64,000 nt of DNA from Lasiosphaeris hirsuta (taxonomy: Eukaryota; Ascomycota; Sordariomycetes; Sordariales; Lasiosphaeriaceae): NCBI GenBank assembly GCA_030549175.1, contig JAUKUA010000001.1, positions 7,192,001 through 7,256,000 of the forward strand, written 5' to 3'. A model generated the notes under the pieces. The model had not been told where the DNA came from, searched no databases, and saw only the letters and a program-made list of their open reading frames with translations. Shown here one piece after another: positions 54,158 to 64,000 of this stretch. A program made the position numbers and the translations under genes. Numbering within the stretch: position 1 is the stretch's first letter; every line of letters begins with the position of its first letter.

Positions 54158-56314
54158 ATGAGTAACGCATCGAGGCGCGAGCCACCAGATCTTGCGGCCT
54201 TGCTTCGCAAGCGAAAGGCCGAAGAAGAGCTCGCATCAAAGCCCAGATGGATTCCGAAGAAGGAGCGGGAAAGGCTGCAGGCCGAAAAGAAGGCCAAAGA
54301 AGAAGAGGAGCTGAAACGCAAAGTGCCACAACTTCCTCCTAAGAATGGCGTCACGAACGCCAGCGAACGCCAGAATGGCGACTCTCGCCGCCCCAATCAG
54401 CAGCAACAGTACGGCATCCCGACCGGCCCCAAGGCGATGCGTAACGCGAACGACGAGCGCGTACCGAGTGGGAATGCACATGGCCGAGACCGGGACCATC
54501 GCCAGGGGAAGCGCGGCGCTCACCACGACGATGATGCCATCAAGGCAAAGATGGAGAAAAACGATGAAGCCGATCTGCGGGCGCGATACATGGGCCCTGT
54601 GGTCAACCAGTCGACATTTTCAGCCAACAAGAGGAGGAGGAGGACGGCTGGAAACCAGTTCAACTTTGACTGGGACCCAGATGACGATACCAGCCGACCT
54701 TTCGACCCTATCTACGCTGAGCGTGTTGAGCCCTTCTTCAAACGCGGCGGCTTCGAGACAATAGATGATGAGCTAGTCAAGCGGAAAGCCGAGGGCATTC
54801 GACGCGGCGATCCCGAGACAGGAGAGGAACGCGCGAGAAAGTTTTTGGAGCAGCACGAGAAGGCAAAGGAACAATCGGAGCGCAAGAGCTTGGGCAAACA
54901 CTGGTCCGAGAAGTTGCTGGATGAAATGAAACAGCGCGACTGGCGCATCTTCAAGGAGAACTTTGGCATCGCCACCAAGGGCGGCGCCATCCCGAACCCT
55001 ATGCGGAGCTGGCAAGAATCTAACCTACCGAGACGAATTCTTGACATCGTAGCAAACGTCGGGTACGATGAGCCCTCGCCGATTCAGAGAGCCGCCATTC
55101 CTATTGCACAACAATCGCGAGACTTGATCGGTGTTGCCGTCACTGGTTCCGGAAAGACGGCTGCATTTCTGCTGCCGTTGCTTGTTTACATCTCTGAATT
55201 ACCGCCACTTACCGAAATCAACAAGAACGACGGTCCCTACGCGCTTATTCTCGCCCCTACTCGAGAACTAGTTCAGCAAATCGAGAGCGAGGCGAGGAAG
55301 TTCGCCACGCCTTTGGGCTTTACCGTTGTCAGCATTGTCGGTGGCCATTCCCTAGAAGAGCAAGCCTACGCCCTTCGAAACGGAGCAGAGATCATCGTTG
55401 CCACTCCTGGTCGTCTTGTGGACTGTCTCGAGCGACGTCTCCTCGTCTTCTCCCAATGCTGTTACATCATCATGGATGAGGCCGATCGCATGATTGACCA
55501 GGGTTTCGAGGAACCTCTGACCAAGATTCTCGACGCGATGCCAGTGACAAACGAGAAGCCCGATACAGATGATGCAGAGAATCCACAGCTGATGAGCCGA
55601 TACCTCGGCGGAAAGGATCGCTACAGGCAGACTATGATGTACACGGCTACTATGCCCCCAATCGTGGAGAAGATCGCCAAGAAATACCTCCGCCGCCCGG
55701 CCATCGTCACCATTGGCAATGCTGGCGAAGCTGTCGACACAGTCGAGCAACGAGTCGAATTTGTGGCGGGAGAGGACAAGCGGAAGAAGCGCCTGCAAGA
55801 AATTCTTGCCTCCAACCAATTCAAGCCGCCCATTATTGTGTTTGTGAATATCAAGCGAAACTGCGACATGGTGGCACGAGACATCCAGCGCATGGGCTTT
55901 TCAGCGGTTACATTGCATGGCAGCAAGACCCAGGAACAGCGTGAGGCCGCGCTTGCGTCGCTTCGGGAGGGCAAGACGGACATTTTGGTCGCCACTGATC
56001 TTGCAGGGCGTGGTATCGACGTTCCAGATGTGTCGTTAGTTGTGAACTTCAACATGTCGTCGAACATTGAGTCTTATACCCATCGTATCGGACGAACTGG
56101 TCGTGCGGGCAAGAGTGGTGTGGCCATCACCTTCCTGGGTAACGAGGATACCGATGTGCTGTACGACTTAAAACAGATCATCTCCAAGTCGTCGATATCA
56201 AAGGTGCCCGAGGAGCTGCGGCGACATGAGGCGGCGCAGTCGAAACCACAGCGTGGTGCCAAAAAGATTGAGGATAGTGGAGGTTTTGGAGGCAAGGGCG
56301 GGTCATGGCAATGA
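54158..56314 (+). CDS. prp28: Pre-mRNA-splicing DEAD-box helicase Prp28
   Basis: A single exon encodes 718 aa from ATG 54158 (GATCATGAG). The N-terminal 280 residues are charged, with LAALLRKRKAEEELASKPR, WIPKKERERLQAEK, and the Prp28-specific RPFDPIYAERVEPFFKRGG. The RecA-like core follows with all motifs: Q (PSPIQRAAIP), I (AVTGSGKT), Ia (PTRELVQQ), GG, Ib (TPGRL), II (DEAD, about residue 438), III (TAT), IV (IVFVNIK), V (TDLAGRGIDV) and VI (HRIGRTGRAG, about 641). Prp28 (human U5-100K) swaps U1 for U6 at the 5' splice site during spliceosome activation. The length fits filamentous fungal Prp28. In-frame sequence upstream to 53921 is likely 5' UTR. Confidence 0.96.
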   Translation: MSNASRREPPDLAALLRKRKAEEELASKPRWIPKKERERLQAEKKAKEEEELKRKVPQLPPKNGVTNASERQNGDSRRPNQQQQYGIPTGPKAMRNANDERVPSGNAHGRDRDHRQGKRGAHHDDDAIKAKMEKNDEADLRARYMGPVVNQSTFSANKRRRRTAGNQFNFDWDPDDDTSRPFDPIYAERVEPFFKRGGFETIDDELVKRKAEGIRRGDPETGEERARKFLEQHEKAKEQSERKSLGKHWSEKLLDEMKQRDWRIFKENFGIATKGGAIPNPMRSWQESNLPRRILDIVANVGYDEPSPIQRAAIPIAQQSRDLIGVAVTGSGKTAAFLLPLLVYISELPPLTEINKNDGPYALILAPTRELVQQIESEARKFATPLGFTVVSIVGGHSLEEQAYALRNGAEIIVATPGRLVDCLERRLLVFSQCCYIIMDEADRMIDQGFEEPLTKILDAMPVTNEKPDTDDAENPQLMSRYLGGKDRYRQTMMYTATMPPIVEKIAKKYLRRPAIVTIGNAGEAVDTVEQRVEFVAGEDKRKKRLQEILASNQFKPPIIVFVNIKRNCDMVARDIQRMGFSAVTLHGSKTQEQREAALASLREGKTDILVATDLAGRGIDVPDVSLVVNFNMSSNIESYTHRIGRTGRAGKSGVAITFLGNEDTDVLYDLKQIISKSSISKVPEELRRHEAAQSKPQRGAKKIEDSGGFGGKGGSWQ

Positions 56315-57537
56315 GTCCCGATGCGAGGTGTAGAGTAATGTTAGTTATAGCCTAGTCCATATGATACCAACGCTGCATGATACCACATATTTTAAAGCGT
56401 GACGAACCCACCTTTTGTAGCACTGAAAGGGCTCCCCCAACCTTTAGGACTTCCTTGAAGACAGAAATAGGCGCTAGACTCCTGGAAGAGAGTAGACAAA
56501 CAAGTCGTTAGTCACTGCATCAAATTTTGCCCCTCCCTTCGCCCCGTGATCGCCCGGCTCGCATGCGAACACGATGCAGAAAGATCTGATAAGGAGCGAG
56601 CTGGGGTGAGGCCGAGGCCTGTGGTGTCTGATAATCTTATCAATCTAGCCAAGAGGTTTGATCATGGAGCCATCCACGCACCAGGTAGCCAGTAGCGTGG
56701 CCGTTGCCCCTCTCAGACCCACCAATCCCTGTCCCAGCGCCACCTATATTGACTCGAATTTTTCCTGAAGGAAAAAATCCCTTGACAGTGTGACAACACA
56801 TTGGATGATTCACTGCGACACCAGCCAGCAATATGAGACACCAGAGCTGACTCTTTACTGATCCTAGACGGACAGCGTACCGCTCCCACATGACGTGAGG
56901 TCTTTTGGCCTTGCGCGTGTCTGGGCGAGGCCCACTTTCGTCCTCAAAGTAATATCTAAACTCAATTCCAATTGCCTTATCCCCAAATAATTGCTCGGCA
57001 TTGAAGAGCGACGAGCGATCTTGACCCCGGAAACGTGCCCCGCTCCGCTCATCGGCTTCCCCCGTGGACCCATTCAGTAGGAGCGAGTTGAGAGGGAGTT
57101 ATTGAGCGGTGACCCAAAAGGCCTCGCGATCGCAGAGCGACAATGACTGTATAAACTGGCCACCTGTTGGCCGCAGCATCTGACGCTCCGCTTCGTCAAC
57201 CTGCTGCTCGGCGGGCAAACAATTCCATCCTCATCTCACCATCACCTGCAGCTTTGACTTAACCTCAACCGCCAGCGTTTGCTGATTTGGCCGCTACACA
57301 AACCCCCGGCCCAACAGGAGAATCAGCCCACATATACGCGCAAACTACAGATTCAGACCCCATCACGCACACAGCCGCGCACTGAGCTTGCTGCACATCG
57401 CGGACCAACTGGCACCCACCCCTCATTATCCATCCAGTGGCCTTTCTTGCTTGCTCACTTCCCACCGTCCGCCGCCTGCGTCCCGGGGACTGGCTTCGCC
57501 CTCTTCTCCACTTCCCCGAGCCAGAGCACCCTTCATA
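56315..57537. other. Intergenic region (prp28 3' flank, carrier promoter)
   Basis: About 1.2 kb with no recognised gene. The last 250 bp are C/A-rich, in keeping with a promoter and 5' leader for the carrier gene. Confidence 0.6.
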
Positions 57538-58611
57538 ATGGAGTCGGCCTCCCAAGGGCGCCTTGAATCTGAAATCCCCATCACGGCGACTTCAGCAGGT
57601 CTTAAGCCCAAGACAGCAGTCATGGAAGCTCTTGAGGACGTCACCTATGGCTCTGTAAGCTTGCCCCACCTGCCGCCTCAAGCCACTGGGTATTGTTGAC
57701 TAACACCCCTGCAGATTGCTGGCGTTGTGGGCAAGTACATTGAGTACCCGTTCGACACAGTCAAGGTGCGGCTGCAATCTCAGCCCGATCACCTGCCGCT
57801 TCGCTACAAAGGCCCCCTCGACTGCTTCCGCCAGTCGATCCGCGCCGATGGCGTGCTCGGCCTCTACCGGGGCATCAGCGCGCCTCTAGTCGGCGCTGCG
57901 CTCGAGACAAGTAGTCTCTTCTTCTTCGAGCGCATCGGCCGCGAGGCCGTCTACGCCTCGGGCTTGGCCCCGCGCGGCCAGGACCTCCCACTCTCAGCCC
58001 TCTATTTTACCGGCGCCTTCTCGGGCGTCTTCACGTCTTTCCTCCTCACTCCCATTGAGCTGGTCAAGTGCAAGATCCAGGTACCAGCAACAGAGTCGGG
58101 CGGCGCCAAGGCGACCCCCCTCCGGCCCGGCGCCGTCATCCGCGACATCTTTCGCCATCACGGCGTGCTGGGCTTCTGGCACGGCCAGGTAGGCACGCTG
58201 ATCCGTGAGGCGGGCGGCTGCGCCGCCTGGTTCGGGTCCAAGGAGACGTCGACGAAGTTGCTGCGCAGCCTCAACGAGCGCGCCGCCACCTCGCCCGAGG
58301 ACCTGGCGCGTATGCAGGCCGCGCCGCTCCCGCTGTGGCAACAGGCCGTCGCTGGCGCATCGGCGGGCATGTCGTACAACTTTTTGTTCTTCCCGGCTGA
58401 TACTGTCAAGTCGAGGATGCAGACCTCCCCGCTTGGGGAGCCGGGGAGTCCGAGGCGGTCGTTCGTCGGGGAGACGAAGGAGCTGTGGAAGCAGGCTAGT
58501 TGGCGTGGATTCTACAGGGGGTGTGGTGTGACTGTGTTGAGGTCCGCGCCCAGCTCGGCGTTCATTTTTATGGTTTATGATGGGTTGAAGAAGTCGTTTC
58601 CTATGCAGTAG
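57538..58611 (+). CDS. arg-13: Mitochondrial ornithine/basic amino acid carrier (ARG-13/Ort1 type)
   Basis: Exons 57538-57654 and 57715-58611 encode 337 aa. The 60-nt intron has donor GTAAGC, branch TTGACTAAC and acceptor TGCAG. Three mitochondrial-carrier repeats are clear, each with the Px[DE]xx[KR] signature: [20 protein letters not shown] and [10 protein letters not shown]. The loops [17 protein letters not shown] and [20 protein letters not shown] fit the Ort1/ARG-13 subfamily, which exchanges matrix ornithine for cytosolic protons or basic amino acids in the arginine pathway. The N-terminal 38 residues are a polar extension before the first helix. I assign ornithine transport from resemblance to ARG-13; other basic amino acid carriers are close relatives. 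Confidence 0.87.
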
Positions 58612-59024
58612 TAGGAGGTGACAGAGGGATGGTCGGCGGTGCTTAGGGTAAGAGCTGGGAGAGTGAGCGAGGCAGAGAGGCGGTGGATATAGAGCGCTTG
58701 GGGCGTTGATTAAAGCAAAACCCTCATGAGATATGGCGTTGACGGAATTTTTACATGGCAGCCGGGTGGTTATTTTCTTCAGACATATATCCGCAACATA
58801 GATATGGTTGGTATTGAGGTTGGTGTGGCCTAAAAAAGCTTGAGGCTAGTGATTTGTATATAGACAGACAGTCTGCGACGGCGCGAACCTTGGTTTCACC
58901 TTGGGACACAAAAATAGAGCGAAGATACTTATTCGGCTTTCACGTCGATTTTAAAAGCATACAATTCCCACATATAGACATGGCAGCTATACACACACGG
59001 CTCCCCTTCCTTACCCCCTTATAC
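58612..59024. other. Convergent intergenic region
   Basis: This lies between the 3' ends of the ornithine carrier and TspO genes. It is A/T-richer than the coding neighbours and contains no gene. Confidence 0.6.
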
Positions 59025-59717
59025 TCAAAGCGCCTTCCCCTTTCCCTTCCCCTTCGTCTCGGGATCCCTCAGATCCCAACCATTCAAATACCCTGTCCCA
59101 AACGACAGGTACGACGCAAATCCAAGCCATGCCACATACGGCACCAGCAACCACCCCGCCGTGGCATCAACCGATGTCCCCCACAAGTACGCTAGGTACG
59201 CATTAACGCCGAAGAGGGCCACCGCGTCCACCGTCGCCTCCACGGGGCGCCGCAGCCCGAAGAAGAGGGGCATCCAGGCCAGGTTGAGGCCGAGTTGGAT
59301 CGTGTAGAGGGTGGCGCCGTGCTTGGCGGCGGAGATGACCAACTAAAAGTAAGGGGGTTAGCTCTGTGGAGGAAGGGGAGGGGGGGGAGCGTACTGGCGA
59401 GCTGAAGGGCGAGGTACCCAGGAACACGGCCCGGTGGGCGGCATAGCCCATCATGCCGTAGAGGATGGTCCACACGGGCCCGAACAGCCACGGGGGAGGC
59501 CGGAGCGGGGGCTGCGTCCAGGAGAGGTAGGTCGTTTTTGTGTCTTTGGCTGGATTGGGGGGGTTAGGCAGCTGGTAGGGAAGGGAGGGGGGGGGAGGGG
59601 CGCACGTCTGGTGCTGTAGCCTACTGCTGTCCCGAGGGCGATGGGGAGGGCAATGGAGGCTAGGGGGCTGTTGAAGATGGCCCCTGGCAGTGTGAGGCTC
59701 GGGATGTAGGTCGTCAT
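59025..59717 (-). CDS. tspO: TspO/MBR (peripheral benzodiazepine receptor-like) protein
   Basis: Exons 59717-59606, 59549-59395 and 59342-59025 encode 194 aa. Introns of 56 and 52 nt have donors GTGCGC and GTACGC, branches CCTAAC and GCTAAC, and acceptors TCCAG and TTTAG. The family landmarks are in order: PKDTKTTYLSWTQPPLRPPP, WLFGPVWTILYGMMGYAAHR, LYTIQLGLNLAWMPLFFGLR and AGWLLVPYVAWLGFASYLSF, giving five membrane helices. TspO proteins bind porphyrins and sterols and act at the mitochondrial outer membrane in eukaryotes. The C-terminus is Lys/Gly-rich (KGKGKGKAL). The first intron contains long G/C runs, so its length may be slightly misread. The gene is divergent from the Ars2 homologue. 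Confidence 0.93.
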
Positions 59718-61388
59718 GGTTGCGGTTGCTGTTGGTTGGTTGGTTAGATATTAGGACGATGAGAGATTTGGGTCAATGTTGTGGTCCCTTTGGTCCCTTT
59801 ATCAAGGGGTAGAGGAAGGAAGGCATTAGATCAAGGTCTGCTAGATGTCAGGGTATGACGACATACTTCTAGGGAGCTGTCAAGGTGTGCGGGGACGGTT
59901 TGAAGAAACAGCCCGTGGCGCAGAGTGAAAACGAAAACGAGGACTGCCAGTTCAGGGGGGCGCGTTAGACGAAGTAAAAGGGATTGGGTCTTGTTGGTTC
60001 AAATTATTGATGCGGTATGCTTGCGGTGCACAAGATTAATAGGCCATTTCTGGCAACAGGTAACACTATGAATTCTATTGAGTCAAGACGGCAGACCGAA
60101 AAGGTTTTGATTCTTATACTTGAGAAACAACGTGTTATTTTAGGCTAACAATTCGCTGTCATACGATATCGGACACATGGTAGAGTAGCTCCCTGGCCTA
60201 CAAATGCGATCTTGTTTGAAACCCCGATGTACCCCTCAGGTCCATCCTGCTTCGATCGGGGATAGGGAATTGGCATTTCGCCAAGTGCGAGGCAAGTTGT
60301 GTGCCCCCGAAATTCCTGAAAGTCCGTCCTGATTTATTTGATGGTAAAACATGTGAGAAAGCTTGGGGTTTTCAAGGCAGGTGTCTAAGGTCTGTGAGTT
60401 GTATCCGTAGATGATGGGATTTACACTACGGATTGCATGAGTTCAGCGCTGCCATGTCTCTGATGCGACGCGGGGGTTTGCCGATCGTGCTTGGTACTGC
60501 TACTAGTGGGCTTGGCGCTCTGGCCCCCAGCCCCCCCTTCAAACCTCAAACCGCGGGAAGGCGCGCGGATCGCCCTCGTTCCCCCACGTGACTGTAGTCT
60601 GGCGCCTGGGACCGGGCTTGACAGCAAGTCTATTGAGAATTCGCAACACCAAGCTATTGTCTCCTCCGACCATCGTCAACAGCGCCCTGCATGCTGCCTC
60701 AGGAGTCGCCGCCACACCATTCTATGTAATTGTTCGTTGCGCCCTTTTCTGTTTGTTTGGTTATTCATTACCTCCTGCCCGTTCCTCCACATCTTCAGCT
60801 GCTTCTACACTTGGTTGCACTCCCACGCCATTGCGGTCCGGGCCGTCTTCCCCCAGAGCTTCTCCTCTTCTCTATTCATTCCCAGTTAGCCGCATCCGCA
60901 CTCGCATTCGCACCCTTAACCTCCACCACCTCCTCACCTGCCTGCCCAGCGCTGCTGCTGCTGCTCTCTACACCCTCTGTTGCTTCGCTTCTCCATTGCC
61001 CACTTGCTCAGACGCTCTCATGCGCCTTGCTTTATCCTCTCTCAATTGCCCCAACTCTTGTCACTATTACCGTGCCGCCTCCCTCTTCTCTCTATCTTTA
61101 TTGCTCCACCTATCTTGGGAATCATCGTTCTAACCGCAATCATGTCGCCAAACAGTGGTCAGCGCTACCGAGCAAGCAGCCGCCCGGCCTTCGCTATTCC
61201 GCAACAAGCAGCAAACAAAAGCCGCGATTTGGCGCGTCAAGACTTGCCAGTCCTACTACAATAAATCCGACGCCTCCCGCACCTCCTTCCGAAGCGAGCT
61301 ACTCCTCTGTTCTACCCGACAGCAGTATCTGCACTACACTGTAGCATTGCCTTAATGCAAACGGACGCACACTGGGACTCGCGCCATC
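59718..61388. other. Divergent intergenic region (tspO / ars2 promoters)
   Basis: About 1.7 kb. From about 60650 the sequence is strongly C/T-rich and is likely the promoter and long 5' leader of the Ars2 gene. Frames of up to 204 codons there are Leu/Ser/Pro-rich by composition and overlap in three frames, so I do not call them genes. Confidence 0.55.
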
Positions 61389-64000
61389 ATGGACTCTTAC
61401 AACTACCGCGACTCGGCAGCCCGCTCGCCTAGCGACCGCGCCTGGAACGGCCGCGACGAGGCGAGAGCCAAGGACGAAAGAGGAGGAACCGACAGCTTTT
61501 ACCCGCGCGGAAGATCTCCTGGTGCGTTTTGTGCCTCCTTCTTGCCATTCATTCCACGGTGTTGGGACGTGCCCCGCACTTGCCTCATGCAATCCTCTCC
61601 TCCCTGTCTTGTCCTTTCCTTTCTATGCTTACCCTTTTATCTAGGCGCTGATCGTACCCGACGCCGGTCGCGATCTCCTGCTGCCGTTGACCGATACGAG
61701 CCTGGCCGCCGCAGCCGGGATGAGTATGCTGGCACGCGAGAGCGCGATGACCGCCCACGACGCATTGGTTCTCCGCCGGCCAACATCGACCGTTATGTGC
61801 CTGGTCAAGAGCCGGCCGTAGCTACGCCGTTGGTGAACCCGATTCCGGATCCCATCAAGCTTCCCTACCAGGTTGGCTTCTCATACTATGGCGAGTGGTG
61901 GAGAGCAAATGAAAAGATCAAGGAGGAGAAAGAGCGCCAGCGGACTGGTCGACGTCGCGAGCCGGAGCGCATTCGGGGCCCACGCGAAGCTCAGGAAGAG
62001 CGTGAGAAGGAAAAGGCCAAGATCCAGGTTGCGTACGACGCGTATAAGGAAGATCTTCAGGCCAAGATGGCACAGACTTTCGTCAAACAGCACAAGGACG
62101 AACAGTGGTTCAGGGAGCGCTATGTCCCTGAGATCAGAAGTGGCATCAAGTCAAAGCTCAACGACTTCCGCCGGGGCGGATACACCCAGTGGGAGCAAGA
62201 CCTGGAGGCTGGCACCTTTGATGATTTCTCGCTGGAAGGCATCCCAAAGAGCGAGAGCAACGGTACCGGTGGTCTGGTCGAGAAGGAGGAGGGTGAGGCA
62301 ACCGCTGCGAACGAGGTTCTTGGTGTCGGTGACTTGGTTCCCGCCAGCAGCGCCGACATCAGGGACGAGAATCTGTTTCAGCCCACCTTGCTGATCAAGA
62401 CAATTGCCCCCTCGGTTAGTCGCCAGAACCTCGAGGCATTTTGCAAGGAGCACCTTGGTGAGGAAGAAGGTGGATTCAAGTGGCTTTCGCTTAGTGACCC
62501 GAACCCCAGCAAGAGGTACCACCGAATCGGTTGGATCATGCTTCATCCATCTGCCGAAGTCCCCCCTATTGCCGACGATGGCAAGGATGAAGACGATGGT
62601 GGCCTTCCACTCAAGTCTCCTATCCCTGTCTCGACTGCAGAGAAGGCTTTGGAGGCTATCAACGGCAAGACTGTCAAGGATGAGCAGCGCGGTGATTTCA
62701 CATGCCACGTAGGCGTCCACAACCCTCCCATGAACCCAAGAAAGAAGGCGCTCTGGGATCTTTTTTCAGCGCCTGAACGGATTGAAAAGGATCTGGAGCT
62801 TGTGAAGCGCCTTGTCAACAAGTTTGAGGAAGACTTTGGATCCGACTTTAACGCCATCCTCAAGATCGAGGAACGTGTGGAAGAGCTGAAAAACTCTGGA
62901 CGCCTGCAGTCTGCAGCCGCGCCTCCTTCGGCAAAGAAGCCGAAGAAGGAGCGGTCAACTGTCGGCATGGACGAGGCGATGGATGAAGAAGGTGAAGAGC
63001 ACGAGGACCTCGAAGATGACGAAGAGGAAGAAGGTGCAGTGGATGACGAGGTTGACGACGAAGACCTTCTCGTCAAGAAGAAGCAGCTTGATCTCTTGAT
63101 TGAGTATATGCGTCGCGTCTTCAACTTCTGCTTCTTCTGTGTCTTTGAGAGCGACTCGATCCACGAGTTGACCAGAAAATGCCCCGGCGGTCATCTCCGC
63201 AGACCGCGAAGCACACTCTCCTCGTCAGCCAAGGCTGTTGCGCGTGCCAGCGCACTGGGTGAGCCCTTCCCTTCGAAGAAGCGAAAGGAGCCCGAGGAGG
63301 TCGAGGAGGGCGAGGCTGCCGAGATAGACCGTAAATTCCGCACCTCGTCCAAGACAGAACAGCAGTTGCAGCGAGCCTACAACTGGGTCAGGACCTTTGA
63401 GGACAAGATCATGCAGATTCTTGAGCCCGAGAACGCCGACATCCGCAAGCTAGGTGGAAAGTCAGCCGAGGATGCCCTCACTGAGGAGCTGACCAAGCAT
63501 GTAAAGCAAGAGGATGAGCACAAGTGGCGCTGCAAGGTACCGGACTGCACGAAGCTGTTCAAAGAGGACCACTTTTGGAAGAAGCACGTGGAGAAGCGCC
63601 ATGCTGAGTGGCTGGAGAAGCTGAGAGAAGAGGTTTGTCTCCCTGATATCGACCTGATGGCCATAATTATTAACTTGATACGCAGTTCGATCTCATCAAT
63701 GCATATGTCCTTGATCCTGCACATATTGCCCCCTCTCGCACTGACGCAAACTCCAATGGGCACTTCCCCCCTTCTAACGGCCAACAACCGACTGGAACAC
63801 CTCGTGGTTTCAATTTGAACAACTACGCCATGAACAGCATGCTCAACTTTGGCAGCTTCCCGATGGCGGCCATGTTCTCGCAGGGCATGATGGGTGCCAA
63901 TCCTCTGGCCGCGCCGCCGGGTTGGCACGCACCCGGTGGTGATGACCGTGGTGCTGGCCCGATCCGTAGAGGTGGCGGTCCTGTTGGTGGAGGCGGTCGC
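61389..64000 (+). CDS. ars2: Ars2/SERRATE zinc-finger protein (C-terminus beyond window)
   Basis: Exons 61389-61521, 61645-63632 and 63686-64000 (partial) encode at least 812 aa. Introns are 123 nt (GTGCGT...CTAG) and 53 nt (GTTTGT, TTAACTTGA, CGCAG). The N-terminus is RS/RD-rich. The body has the SERRATE/Ars2 core: YQVGFSYYGEWWRANEKIKEE, FRERYVPEIRSGIKSKLNDF, an RRM-like domain (LFQPTLLIKTIAPSVSRQNL), the near-invariant block MRRVFNFCFFCVFESDSIHE LTRKCPGGHLRRP, and a C2H2 finger CKVPDCTKLF...HFWKKHVEKRH. The tail is Gly/Met/Asn-rich and continues past the window. Ars2 (fission yeast Pir2) binds the nuclear cap-binding complex and directs transcripts to processing or decay. Intron 1 is a multiple of three without stops, so retention would insert 41 residues. 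Confidence 0.93.

Noticed and set aside
60588..61344. Overlapping plus-strand frames of 132-204 codons upstream of ars2
   Set aside because: All three frames are open because the leader is C/T-rich. The translations are Leu/Ser/Pro/His-rich without motifs.

Overview
This 64 kb window comes from the nuclear genome of a filamentous ascomycete. Most genes carry short introns (about 49-85 nt) with GTRNGT-type donors, CTAAC/CTGAC-type branch sites and YAG acceptors. Intergenic spacers are long, and the proteins are typical of Sordariomycetes. The gene set and protein style suggest Sordariales, perhaps Chaetomiaceae, but that placement is inference.

Layout. 1-11 kb: a very large, mostly disordered orphan protein with a C-terminal hydrophobic segment; a tRNA-Gly(GCC); a striking imperfect inverted repeat; a head-to-head pair SEC20 / mL53; and cytosolic-type inorganic pyrophosphatase. 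12-26.5 kb: a Munc13/Ync13-like C2-MHD protein, a BAR-PH-ArfGAP protein (Csx2 type) and a Chk2/PRD-4-like FHA checkpoint kinase. 28-34 kb: eIF3m, a uridylate/adenylate kinase with an N-terminal membrane anchor, and a four-TM MARVEL-like protein. 34-40 kb: a gene desert. 40-47 kb: eIF2 gamma, an LAA2/aftiphilin-like AP-1 accessory protein and nucleoporin Nsp1. 47-54 kb: ATPase inhibitor IF1, a 14-3-3 protein, DPH4 and mitoribosomal mL59. 54-64 kb: PRP28 helicase, the mitochondrial ornithine carrier, TspO, and an Ars2/SERRATE homologue cut by the window end.

The genes do not form a pathway cluster. They are housekeeping functions: translation initiation, mitoribosome, vesicle traffic, splicing, nuclear pore, checkpoint and mitochondrial transport. 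I found no secondary-metabolite cluster, no intact transposon, no CRISPR and no clearly new multi-gene system. The observations most worth a second look are the hairpin element beside the tRNA, the large orphan protein, the N-terminal module of the Csx2-type ArfGAP, and gene models that only close if one base is added in or near G/C runs (checkpoint kinase, LAA2-like gene). A third phase problem in the uridylate kinase may be solved by a 10-nt micro-exon. Exon boundaries were read by eye from splice signals and reading-frame continuity.
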